DNA from: Edolisoma coerulescens | Taxonomy: Eukaryota; Chordata; Aves; Passeriformes; Campephagidae | Reading direction: 5' to 3' | DNA: 64,000 bases | NCBI GenBank assembly: GCA_013397115.1 | Contig: VWZW01004701.1 | Coordinates: 248,001 to 312,000, forward strand | Shown: positions 48,701 to 59,559 of the stretch, in pieces | Layout: each line of letters opens with the position of its first letter | Position numbering within the stretch: the first letter of the stretch is position 1 | Notes under the pieces: generated by a model | What the model was told of the DNA's origin: nothing | Seen by the model: the letters and a program-made list of their open reading frames with translations, nothing else | Databases searched by the model: none | Translations under genes and position numbers: made by a program

Positions 48701-51700
48701 GGAAAAAACAGTCATTTGCACAGGTTTTAAGTAAACCAGAAACATACAGAAGTTAATGAAACCTTAAGTGAAAATGTACCTATCTCTGGCTACTTAATTC
48801 CCCATATCTTGGTCCTTGGAAGCAAAATGTAAAGATAACATGAATACATCAACAGTTTTGAGAAGCTGACACAGAGGCAGCATTTCATGCAGATTGGTTC
48901 ATCTTCATGACCTGTTCAGCCATGAAGATCTAATCTCAACATCTTCTGACCCGTCTCCATAGTTCATTATTATTTTCTAATCACTTATGGCCCTTACCAA
49001 AGAATGCTCTGAGCTTCTCGGACTGGAACAAATCTATAAATCAAAGACAATAGCTTCTTGGCTTTCTTTTGCAGCCTGTCTTTTCTGTATAATCTTGTCC
49101 ATTTGTTGAAGCTGAAATTCACTTTGGGTGTGTGTAAATATACTGCTAGCAAAAATTAAGAAACAAGGGAAAATATTTCTAGTATGGAATAAATTGTCCA
49201 CTGACTCTGTGAGCTGGTGTAAGACATTAACCTGGCACCCACTCAGGGAACTGAGGATACCTACTGCAATCTGTTATCTTGCTGTTCTCCAGCAGAGTTT
49301 CTCATTGTTCCTTTATAGATGTATAGCTTCTCTTCCATGGGTAGGCAATAGGAAAAAGGAAGACTCACAAAATAACAAACTGATTATTTTGATGGCTGTC
49401 TGTAGTTTGTGTTAAAAATTTTGCAATGCAAATTAAGAGCACATGCTTATTAACCATCAATCTTCGTGTCAATTTCTGAAAGGAGGTAACAATCAAATTT
49501 GATATTTGTTTATTTTCTGGATTCCAAAGAGGCCTTTGTCCTCCTAATATTCTTCAGTAAAATCATCCTTATTGGGCCACAACAGTGACTTACAGATAAA
49601 TTTCTGCTCTTTAAAGGAGATTACATGAGTGACATTTGTTGTAGTTATACCTCCCAGACCAGTGGAAAGAAATGCATTCAGACCCCTTAAAACGGAGCAC
49701 CTCCCAGGGTGTAATGGATTTAACAAGGACTGAAACAACACCCAGGCAAAAAGGATGAGAGGAGCTATCTCAAGCTAAGAAGATGAGAGGGACTTTCCTC
49801 TTCACTTCAGCTAGACAAATAAGAACTATATTCTTTCACTTTCAATAACAAACTTGTAAGACTGGTCAATAAAAGCAGCAGGAGGTAAAGCAGTGCACAA
49901 TGATGGGAAGATTTAATGTGCACTCTTCTCACCTGTGGCTGGTGGGGGGTGTCTTTTTTCATGTATCACAGCAAGAAGAAAGTTTAATTTTGATGGAAAT
50001 AAGGCAGAACCTGACTGCTGAAGTCACTCAGGAGCTATTTCATCATTTCCCACGTGCAGTACTGGCCAGAAGGGAAGACAGTGCACAGGGCAGGGAAGCA
50101 GAATAGGCAGAAAAGGACAGAGATGGGGAAATCTGCTTTTGAAAAAACATTTCCAAAGAAGGGAGATGTAAAAGGGTTGTGCAAAACTTGTCCTGCTCTA
50201 CTTTCTTGGACATTATTTCCAAGCTTGGGCTTGTGAATGATTAAGAAAGCTTCCCAAAGCACAAAGTAGCACAGACCTGATGCAGCAGAAAATTCCACAG
50301 CACCTGCACACACACACTTAGTCTAACAATAACAGCTCTTGTGAGGCTGGTAAATCACTCTCTCCTAAAGGCATAGAAACAAACTGGCATTTGGCTTTGC
50401 CCCAGCCTGGTTTTGAGCAGGGTACCTTACCCGAAAGACATGCCTGAACAGAAACTTAGGCTCCTGTCCTGATTCAGAGGGAGCTGATTTGATATATCTA
50501 AGACAAAACATCTATCTGGAATTGAATCTACCAACCAGAAGCACTGGAAAGCAATAGGAATCCACAAGAAAAAAATAAAGAGAACACAGTTGTGGAATAT
50601 AAATAAATATAAAACATCAACTGTAAATGGATTTAAATTTCTGAGGCAACACAAAATGTGCTGTACCTCACCTCTCTGTTCTCCTTACCCAGACAACTTA
50701 TTGGGATTTATTTGGGGCTGTCTAACATTTGATAATATTCAAACATCATTTATCTCTCAATGCACAGCCAAAGTTGGCAGTGTTATTTAGGAGCTGAACA
50801 ACCAAGGGATGAAACACAAGTTGCTTCTTTAAGATCAGCCTCATTTGAAAATATTTAGATAATTAGTAGACAAGTTTACTCTTAAGTTCTTCTTCATTGT
50901 AAGCAAAACTGACAATGAAATTAGGCCTACTTGAAGTTATACCAAAATAATAACTAAAAATACTGCTCAGCAGCCAGTTGCTGCACCAGTGTGTGAGCCC
51001 AAACACTTGCATGGTGCGAGTTAGTTTGGCCCCTGAAGAAGCTGCAAGTCTCCACTGCTCAGGGTAACATACAGCTCAAGTACTTTATAGTTTTGAGACC
51101 CTTCTGGACAAAAAAACAGCTATAAAAGATGTGCCATGTCCCTGTAATACATCTCACTGTCAACAGGTTACCATAAAATAAGACTCCAGAGCAAGTGAGG
51201 AGTAAGGTAAAGATAGTCTGCTTAATAGGGGGGTGATGCTAAAAGTACAGCTTATCACCTCCAGTGCTGGGTTATTTGGAACAGTTCTGTCCTCCCCAAG
51301 GACCAGGAGGTAGAACAGACATATCCTGAAATAAATCAAACCCTATATCATCCATCATATCTTCTGACTATCTGTATGACACTGATCATATTTTCCATCT
51401 TATCTTTTGTTGTATTTTTCTATGGGAAGTCAATAAAGAAGCTTTTCTTTCTTTGCTTGTCAGTTACACTTCTGGAACAGTAGAAAAACACAACCCTTTT
51501 CCAGGAGACTATTTCATAGAATGTAACATCATGCACAGACTATCTCAAGCACAAAAGTAAAGACTGTCATGTCCAACTTCTAAAGAGTATATGAAGAATA
51601 ACTTCATTTACATGCTTTGTCTGCATCTTTTTCTTGCTTTAAAGATGGTTTTCAGGTTTCCTTGGGGAAAAAATATTTTCCCTTTCTGGATGTAAAAAGC

Positions 51701-52709
51701 ACAAACTGTCTTGGACTGGCCCTATTGCCCAAAGCTCACAACAGAGTGCCAACCTGAGCACATGCCAGAGGGACACCATGTTAAGCGGAGTCTGAATCAG
51801 GCAAGAGATGAGGATTTAGATGAGTTAAACAAAAGTTCTAAGAAGGAAGAGATCACTTCTTAGACTGTTCCCCAATGGCTTTTCCAAGCTGTATCTCCAC
51901 AGAGGGATCAAGCTATAACCCAGGGGCCAGCAGTGGCACCCACCTATTCCCTGTCCATCCCAACCCCCAAAGCAGCTCCTATTGTTTGACGTTGCCACCT
52001 GTTCAGTGTGTCTGTCTGTGCCAGGGCGAGAACGAAAAGCAAGGTTATTAAAAAAGCAGTTTGGCTAAATAAGGGAGCTCATTATGTGTGCTATTTTTGT
52101 TCCTCAAATGCCTGCCTTCCTCTCTTTCCCTTGAGGTTTCCAGAGAAATCTGACAATCAGGGCTGAGGTTTACTGTCAGCTTACATTAGGCAAATCAACC
52201 GGGCTGGGGATGGGGGAAGGACAAGGGGAAAATTGCCCTAAAAGTGAGCTGATTCAGCACCAATCATGTCTTTGTGCACATACCCACTACCAGAAAGTGC
52301 TGGGCTTGAGGTGCTGTCCCAAAAGCGAGCCCTTTCAGAGCCTCTGCTGTGAAACGCCGTCGTTGAGCACCACCCTTTGTCAGAGCTGCAGCGATGGGCA
52401 CAGCACACAGCTCTCACTGCCCTGACAAAGCAGATGACCTTCAGCGTGTTCACCTGTCACAAAACTCATTTCCTTGTTGTAATTGATGTGTAAAAGTGGT
52501 CTTCATTACTTCAACTAAAGACACACGAGCCTGCAAAACAGATGATTTGCCCAAGAATATGAACAGACTCTCTGCATGTGGAGCATTGGATTTGACATTT
52601 GAAAATCTCTGCATTAAAAAAAAAAAGGAATTGTCTTATTTTTCAATTTTCCTTTAAAAAATAATGATTTTCCATCAGTGATTTTATATGCATTCCATCT
52701 GTTTATAGC
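45723..52709. other. Intergenic DNA, no gene recognised
   Basis: This is the longest plain stretch of the window. Open frames are all under 107 codons. The 47.5-49.1 kb section has a different, more evenly AT-rich texture than its surroundings and might be a very old retrocopy or repeat, but I cannot match it to anything. The part near 51514 has a CATAGAAT word without further CR1 sequence. Confidence 0.5.
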
Positions 52710-52790
52710 AAATCATAGAATGGGTTGTAAGGGACCTTAAAGATCACCTAGTTCCAACCCCCAGTTGAGGGAGGGTCCTTATATATGGAG
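52710..52790 (-). mobile_element. CR1 LINE 3' stub, reverse orientation
   Basis: AATCATAGAATGGGTTGTAA, GGGACCTTAAAGATCACC and TAGTTCCAACCCCC are, on the plus strand, the reversed terminal bases of a CR1 element. Only about 60-80 bp is recognisable. The match is close, so the insertion was short rather than strongly decayed. Confidence 0.88.
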
Positions 52791-55544
52791 TAGGAGCATA
52801 AACTCTCCTTCACAGAACAGAGGGCCAGTTTTAAACAGAAAAAGTTTCTGTGTCTTTTATTTTTAACTACCCTGCTCACAAAACAGGCCATTATTTCAAG
52901 GAGAGGCCAGTCCCCACTGCATTGTCATTCGTCCTGGTTGCACTTCATACATCTTCCAGGATCAGTCACTGCACACAGTTACAGAATGAGAAGGAAAAAT
53001 TAGAGTCACCTGCTATAGAAAACATAGCTCTTACCCCCATTAGAAATAGTGGGGTTTTCCTGCAGTAAACAGCTTTTTTCAAAACTGCAGCCATCAGGGT
53101 AGGAAGGCAGCTTGTACATTATGGTTTCCACAGAAATATCACTGAGAAAAAAATACTCATTTCTCCAGCTGTGAGATGTCTATGAACTGTAATCATGCAT
53201 GTCTTCTTCGTCATAAAGCAGTTGTTAGGCATCATCAAATCAAATTCACAGTAAACAGGGAATCAAATTAAATTATATATCTCCTCACAATCACAGAGTC
53301 ATTTAAATAAGCCCCTGACCCACAGAAAACATCACCAGTATAACCAGAAACATAAAATGATATTTAGGAGTTTCCATGGCACCTGTGTCTTAAGGAATCT
53401 ACATATTATAAACTCCAATTACCTTGGCAGTATTGCACCTCCTTGGGGTATTACTGTTCTAGGGTAACAATACATCCCTCCCAGAAATGGAGGGGCCTGC
53501 CCAAGGTTTTAAATTAACTGGTGGAAATAGGATCCAAATTTCTTGCTGCCCTCCTTGTCTGGCCATCCTCTCCTCTCCTCCACACCTCAGGAGACACCAG
53601 CAATCCTCTCTCTGAGAAACTCCTGCTTGTTGCTGAAGGCTTCGACAGGATTTAAATTTCCAGAGTCAGGAGCACTCCTCCCCTCTGATGTCCTGAAGGC
53701 GCCTGTTATCCATTCCTTACCAGACCCCAAAGCAGTGCCGGCCATGAACAGCCACTGGGGAGAAGCTGGCACAAAGGAGGACATGGGGACACACATCCTC
53801 TGCAGGTGGTAACAGAGCCCCAGACCTTTCTTCAGACTCCCAGACAAGCTCCAGGGCAGGAATGCCACAGGGGAAGAATCTCCTTACAGAGAATCCACGT
53901 TGTCCTCAGCCAGACACCTCTGCACTCCAAAGCCTCAGGGCTTGTCCCCGTTCCTGTCCTCATGCCCTCCCCAGTGCCTCTTATCTCCAGGGCCCCAAGT
54001 CACTGATGCCACCTCCCCACGTGGGTGACAGCTGATTGCACAGCCCAAGCCAAGCCACTTCAGAGCCCCCTGCTAAAAACTTCACAGATGCTGTTCCCAG
54101 TTTCTAAACACCACTTGAGACTGAGCAGGAGGGACTCAGTAATTGTCTGAAGCTGAATCTATAACGGGGAAACCCAAAGTTTGAAGGATAAAGTCTGTGT
54201 TTTGTCTTTCAGTAGGTACTTCCTCCCTGCAAAACCCACTGTATGCACAAGTTTTGTACTCGTGTTTAATCAACAAAAACAAAAACTCAACAAAACTTTG
54301 ATAGGGTAGTTCATGAGGATCTTGCATTTAAGGATTTCTAAATTAATATTTTAAAGCTTAGAATAAAAGCTTTCCAATATATCTAAGTTCTTTGACCTCT
54401 GAACTCCCAAACCTAAGCATTTCAGTGGAAAATAAGTAATTTTAAAATTTAGGTCCTTCCCGTTAAGGATGCCAAAATTTCAGTGTTCTGTGCCTGGATT
54501 TTTCTTCTTTTCAGGAAAAGCACTTCTTTATTTCATGAGTTTGGAAACTGCTGCACGAAACATCCAAGAAATAAAAACTGCAGCATTTTTTTTTTCCTTT
54601 AGCATAGCAACCTTGCCTCCATCATAATCTATTTTTGATAGGGTTTCCATATCCTGCAAGTTAATCCCAAGGAACAGTCATGTTCCCTGAGCAGGTCAGG
54701 GAGGGAGGAGGCTCAGCGAGGCCCATGGGGCAGAGCTGCCCCACCATGGGTGGGAGGGGCTCCGACAGCCCCAGAAAGAACAGAAGAGGCTTTTCCCAGA
54801 TGCTTCCATGCCACAGAAGAGAAAACTAATTTCTCCCATATGAGAGGACACTGCTGCTGCACGCCTGTCAGGAGTCCATTTCAGAGCTGAAGCTTACAGG
54901 ATAAACCATTCAACCTACACGGAATTGTCAAAAAACGCAGCTAAATAGCAAACACATGTAAGTCCCAGGCATTTCCCTGAGCCCCACTTGTTCTTTTTTT
55001 AGCCTCAGGAGAAAAGCACATTCTTCTGCATAATTTATTTCTTCAGCAGAATTATGCAGAAAACTGCAACTAAATTGCTTTTCCTGATTAAAACCAGAGC
55101 ATTTTATATTCTCCCCTCCCCCCCACTTCTGGATTATTTGCCTCTTTTTTTATCCCAGAGCGTCTTCCTAAATGTAGCTCTTCTAATTTTGCCTGAAAGT
55201 AAACAAAGCTCCACCTGATCCTACCTTTCCCAGCACACCCCAGGTATGGGCAGGATACCTCCTCCCACTGCCCCAGCCCCAATACTCTGAATTTGGGGCA
55301 TGGGAGCCCANGGACTTTGTTGATAAAAGGGGGAGGGTATTTTATCTCAGACAGTGAAACAGCTTTCTGCAAGGTCTCGTGCTCTTGGAATGGCTGTCAC
55401 AGGCACCTGTACAACAGAGCCGGGTTCAATTCCTCACAAATACAAGGCCCCAGATCAGTGTAAGAATGACCTGCATTTGGATCAAGTCAGTTGCTGTTTT
55501 TCATTTTTTTTGCCTGGGAGTGTGAGAGATTACTTTTAGCATAC
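52791..55544. other. Intergenic or intronic DNA, no gene recognised
   Basis: No exon with good boundaries and no repeat is recognised. GC-rich patches at 53530-54010 and 54690-54790 have few CpGs. A single ambiguous base lies at 55311. Confidence 0.5.
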
Positions 55545-55751
55545 CTGGAAAAGGGGCTGAGGACCAGTGGTTCGTCGGGGAGCAGCTTCACCTCCCTGTG
55601 AACTCATTTCCTCCTGCACTGGAGATGTAGTGCTGCTATTTGCATTTAGCTCTGGAGGAACGTAGTGTCTCAGCTCTTCAAAAACCTTCCTGTAGAGACC
55701 AGGTGCAGTCCAGAGGCTGGTTATAAACCTTTGCATACCCAGTGCCATGCT
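55545..55751 (-). CDS. Candidate internal coding exon (unknown gene)
   Basis: On the minus strand a pyrimidine-rich tract ending TTATTTCCTCTAAG is followed by 207 bp, exactly 69 open codons, then the donor CAG|GTATGC. Both boundaries are phase 0. The frame starts AGC ATG GCA and ends at CCC CTT TTC CAG. The predicted peptide has a hydrophobic/aromatic start with ITSLWTAPGLYRKVFEELRH, then a Ser/Thr/Glu-rich stretch and a basic PRRTTGPQP end. I do not recognise the family. The ATG near the acceptor would also allow a first coding exon. A CpG island lies about 3.5 kb upstream in the minus sense, which fits a promoter. The length, phase and splice signals are suggestive, but one open exon-sized frame can arise by chance. 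Confidence 0.35.
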
Positions 55752-57289
55752 CTTAGAGGAAATAAAAAATTGATGGATTTTCACTTTCATTTAATGTCTT
55801 TGCCCGGTACGAGGAGCTGATGTGATGAGTCAGTGCTGAGCCATGCTTTATGGAGGCTGCCTGCTTGTAAGGAATTAGGGTTATGGCAGTTAAATACAGG
55901 TACACTCAGGATTATTCAACAGGCTTTATTTTCAGCATGACAGCGCTGTACTTCTCTGGTTGTTTTTGCGTCTTCCCAGGCAGGGTGTTCAGCAGCACGA
56001 GTGGAAATGAAAATGCAACTGGTGTAGCTCTGTGGGGACCCCCAAGTTTACATTATAGTAGTACAGCCTTCTCCCTCCTTATCCTGGTCTTTGTTAATCA
56101 ATAGCATAGGAAGTAAAAACAGGCTCTGGGTCACACACACAGATGAAGGCACTCAGAATTCATGGAATGCGAGGCAGGTGGGGGCTGTTACTTAGCTATT
56201 AAATCCTCCTTGTCAGCTGCTGTAGGTTTGGGGGGGATTTTTTTCTTAGTGGAAAAAGATTTACTACTGGTCTCTCCTGCATTTCTCTCCAAGCCCATTC
56301 TTCCCTATAACCAGGAAAAGCAGCCTGTGTAGCCTGTATTGTTCACTGGTTTAGTCCACAGTTAAGAAGTGTCTCTGTTTTTGGGATTATGGAGTTTCAG
56401 TGCACAACAAAATGGCTTAAAAGCACTCTAAGAGCACTGTGGGGCCCTTCTCCAGAAGTGCCCAGGTGCTGGTGCATGGAAAGCTGGTCAGTGAGTTCAG
56501 AGAAGCAGCAAACTTTCAACAACCCTTGCTTAAAACCAGAAATGCACACTGCAACCACTCCACACAGCTGCAAAAAGTCTGGGGGGAAAGGCAGGTTTTG
56601 AAGCATATACTGAATACTTGTGTTCTGGTAAAGGGAAAATGTCCTACTGCCAGGAATCCACCCCTGGAATACACATGTGCTGGAGTCACTTATTCCTACA
56701 CCAGGGACAGTGCAGGAGCAGAGCTGACCTCTCGTGTCTCCCTCTGCTCTACCCCTCTAACTGACTTGAGCTTAGGTTGCTCCTGGGGCTTATTCCTCTG
56801 CCTTGCACTGACTGAGTGAGACCGAGTCCCTGGATAAATCTGCCAGGAGCCTGAATCCATGTGGAATAGCTCGGTCTTACCATTGGAGCTGTGTCTATTG
56901 CCAGCTGCATACAGCAAGCCACAAGTTCACAGGTTTGTCTGCTCAGGTTGTGTTCCTTCCATCAGTGCTGGCTGAACTTGGTATCATTCTGTTTATTGTC
57001 CATGTCTCCCCTAACAGGATACATCAGCCATTAGAACCCTGCCACTGCAGAAGCTCTTGACACATCTGATGTGGCAGGAACACACCTCTCTTTCCAAGTA
57101 ACAGACTGGTAGTCCACTGATGGTGTCTTTCTTTCTTGAATCTATTAATGGTTGATCTTCAGCTTAAAACTTCAAATGAACTATTTTCTCCAATTTGACC
57201 TATTTTATGCTCACTATTACCTTTGCTCATGATAGCATTATGTGGTCTTCTAGGACTGTTGAAGGATCCTGGTAGGAAGGGAATTTCCT
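55752..57289. other. Intergenic or intronic DNA, no gene recognised
   Basis: If the exon candidate at 55.5 kb is real this is its upstream intron. Frames up to 126 codons (plus strand, 56439-56819) show no domain. No repeats recognised. Confidence 0.5.
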
Positions 57290-57790
57290 AGAGAAAAGTA
57301 GGGAAAAAGTATATTAATGGGGCAATCTTTAACTGACTGATATTTTGAATTAATTGTAAAAGGAGCAAGAATTCCTGTATGTCTCCAAATAAGTGGCCTT
57401 TTTTGTTAGGTCCTAAGTTAATATATACAATGGCTTAACTACAGATAATTACTACTTAGTGCTTTTATTTGCAAATTAAGTTTGTACTATTTAGGACAAC
57501 TTTATTTCTGATGATACTTCTGCAAGGGAACCAGAATCATCTAAGGAACTCCTCTGCTATTCCCTTGGGAAATAGAGTTTTTGTTCCCCACTTTAGACTT
57601 GGCATAGCATTACTGCAGGTAATAGCCTTTTGAGAGCAGTGATTAAATGCACAGGCTGAACAAGGCTGTATATATTGTACATTACATTCCAGCTGATTGC
57701 ATTAAATATTCTAGATTCACGGGGTCCTCTCAGTAGATGCAATGCTCTGCTGAGCAGAATCATCATCAATATTTAAACGTTCTTTCAAAC
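57290..57790. promoter_or_regulatory. Candidate conserved non-coding element(s)
   Basis: Two AT-rich, complex sub-blocks stand out. At 57340-57490: GAATTAATTGTAAAAGG, GTTAATATATACAATGG, TACAGATAATTACTAC and ATTTGCAAATTAAG (ATTTGCAAAT is a palindrome containing the POU octamer core ATTTGCA). At 57660-57780: GCATTAAATATTC and CATCATCAATATTTAAACG. No long frames occur. The texture is enhancer-like; if the minus-strand unit exists, these would be intronic. Confidence 0.35.
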
Positions 57791-58026
57791 CGAGCTGTAA
57801 CAGCCCCATTTGATACCTAGCAATGGAAATGATGTCTCAGATTGCAATAGGTTTCACCCTTCACCAATATCTTCTGTAACTACAATCCCACGCTCCTTCC
57901 CTTCTTGAGCCCACCTCACTCAGGAATCTGATGTTACAGCCGCACTCTGATCCCAGAATCCTGCTGTCCTGCCAACAGAAGGCAAATGACCCTTTGATGT
58001 GATGTCAAGAAACTGCACATCCATTT

Positions 58027-58066
58027 GGCCCCTTAGGGCCCCTTAGAGAAGCCTTAGGGCTTTTCT
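58027..58066. repeat. Short 10-bp tandem repeat
   Basis: GGCCCCTTAG occurs twice in a row at 58027-58036 and 58037-58046, followed by a degenerate third unit (AAGCCTTAG). A small local duplication without obvious role. Confidence 0.75.
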
Positions 58067-58073
58067 GCTTCCA

Positions 58074-58334
58074 TCACAACATGCTCCAAAGTCCCTCCTG
58101 GGACAAGTGACTCCTGGAGGCTTTCTCCTTCCTGGGGAGACGAGGAGCTTTGGGTCTCATGTCTTCCAAGGGTACACTGGTTGATGGGGAATAAGCATCC
58201 TGAACCCATTTTTCCAAGCACATTTCCCAGAATCTTTTAAAAGGAGGATCTGCACCACCTGTGCTGAGTGGTAAATTCAGCTGGAGCCGCTGTTCATCCC
58301 TTCCCGTGTCCTGAGCCAAGCTCCAGCTGCACAG
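58074..58334 (-). other. Weak exon-like segment (unknown)
   Basis: On the minus strand CACTGTCTCCATTTAG resembles a splice acceptor and is followed by about 86 open codons ending in TGA at 58074-58076. The peptide is charged and includes DPPFKRFWEMCLEKW and a basic PRLPRKEKASRS segment. There is no strong donor and no recognisable family. It lies between the CpG island and the exon candidate at 55.5 kb, on the same strand. A stop without a nearby AATAAA argues against a terminal exon. Confidence 0.15.
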
Positions 58335-59226
58335 CCTAAATGGAGACAGTGAAGGGAGGATGCCTCTCCTCAGATACTGTAACTGAACTTACAGCAATCA
58401 TAAAACATGATATGCTACGTTAGGTCTTTCATTTAAAAAAAAATCCTGTGACACAGAGATATCATTATCATTTTTATCTCGTCAGAAGTAACTAACCCAT
58501 TTGACAGTAAATATAATAGATGAAAATGGATGCTTCTTAGAAAAAGAGTCTGTATAAATACAAACAGAGGCAATTAAAGGTCTAACAACAATGATCTTTG
58601 CTGTGCTGGGTCTCCAGCAGCACCCTGTATGCATTCCCAGCAATATGTTTACAAGGAAGATTTAAGAACTAAATCTATGATATTACGACTTCTCCCCTGT
58701 CAATAATCTGGTAGCCTTAGGCTCACATGCCAATGGAAAAGAAGGCTGGAGTTCAAAGATGTGGCACATGAGAAAGTAGCAGGGATAATTTTCACCTGAT
58801 ATCACATCATCAGAAACTGCTACACAAAATTATTGTGAATTATGGGGGCCTGCTGTGCATTTGATTTCCCACAGCTGCTACCACAGCAGTCACTTTCCTG
58901 AAAATTAAGTGCATGTTTCATCTGCTCGCAGGGAGGGAAGAGGGGAAAAAGGTAAAGAAAGAAAAATTTATGATGGAAAACCCACTGAAATGTCCTGTGC
59001 CATACCGTGCAGCCACAGCCTGTCCCTGGCTGTGCTCCGGGACGAGCAGCAGGGACACGGTGCCGTGTCCCTGGGCAGGGTGGGCCGTGTCAGTCAGGCA
59101 GAACCAGGGCTGTGTCCAGCAGCTGCAATATGTTCATTCAATTTACATTCCCCGCAACTCACTGCTGTCTCTTATCTCCAGCAAGGGACACTACACAAAG
59201 CATTCCACTGCTCTCCTCCACAGCAG

Positions 59227-59466
59227 CCGCGCTGACAGCGCCTGCGACTGCCGGGAGCTGCGCAAGGGCGCACTGAGAGCTCCGCATCGGGAGGGAGGGA
59301 GGGGCCGGGGGCAGGCAGGGAAGGGGGATTCTTTCACTCCTACACGTGAAGCTGCGGCACAGAGCTCCTTCCCGAGCACCTCCGGGGCGATCCCGGCGCT
59401 CGGCTGGAACGGCCCCGCCGGCGGGGTTGGTGCCGCTCCCCGCGGCGAAGCTGACAGCGCACAGCC
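59227..59466. promoter_or_regulatory. CpG island, probable promoter
   Basis: Counting by hand over lines 59221-59460, there are 27 CpGs in 240 bp, with 80 C and 95 G. That gives about 73% GC and an observed/expected CpG ratio near 0.85, while most of the window has very few CpGs. The core includes CCCGCCGGCGGGG and CCCCGCGGCGAAG, an E-box CACGTG at 59343-59348 and G-rich GAGGGAGGGAGG stretches. There is no obvious TATA box. In vertebrates this is the signature of a promoter kept unmethylated in the germ line. Direction is not fixed by sequence. The exon candidate at 55.5 kb favours the minus strand. Open frames on both strands across it (up to 214 codons) are expected from its GC content. Confidence 0.65.
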
Positions 59467-59559
59467 CCAGCCTGACAGCCCCAGCCTGAGCAGAGGGGCT
59501 ACGGCACCCATGGATTTCCCTCCTCCACCACTGCCGTTCTTCACCGACAATTGTTGACT

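Noticed and set aside
51510..51545. TTCATAGAATGTAAC word resembling a reversed CR1 tail
   Set aside because: Nothing after it follows the CR1 order; the resemblance ends within about 10 bp.
55380..55450. GGTTCAATTCC resembling the internal B box of a tRNA
   Set aside because: No matching A box at the right distance and no cloverleaf arms or acceptor stem could be formed.
58913..59557. 214-codon plus-strand open frame across the CpG island
   Set aside because: Starts at a non-ATG codon, is open mainly because the DNA is GC-rich, the opposite strand is open too, and no domain is visible. The CpG island explains it.
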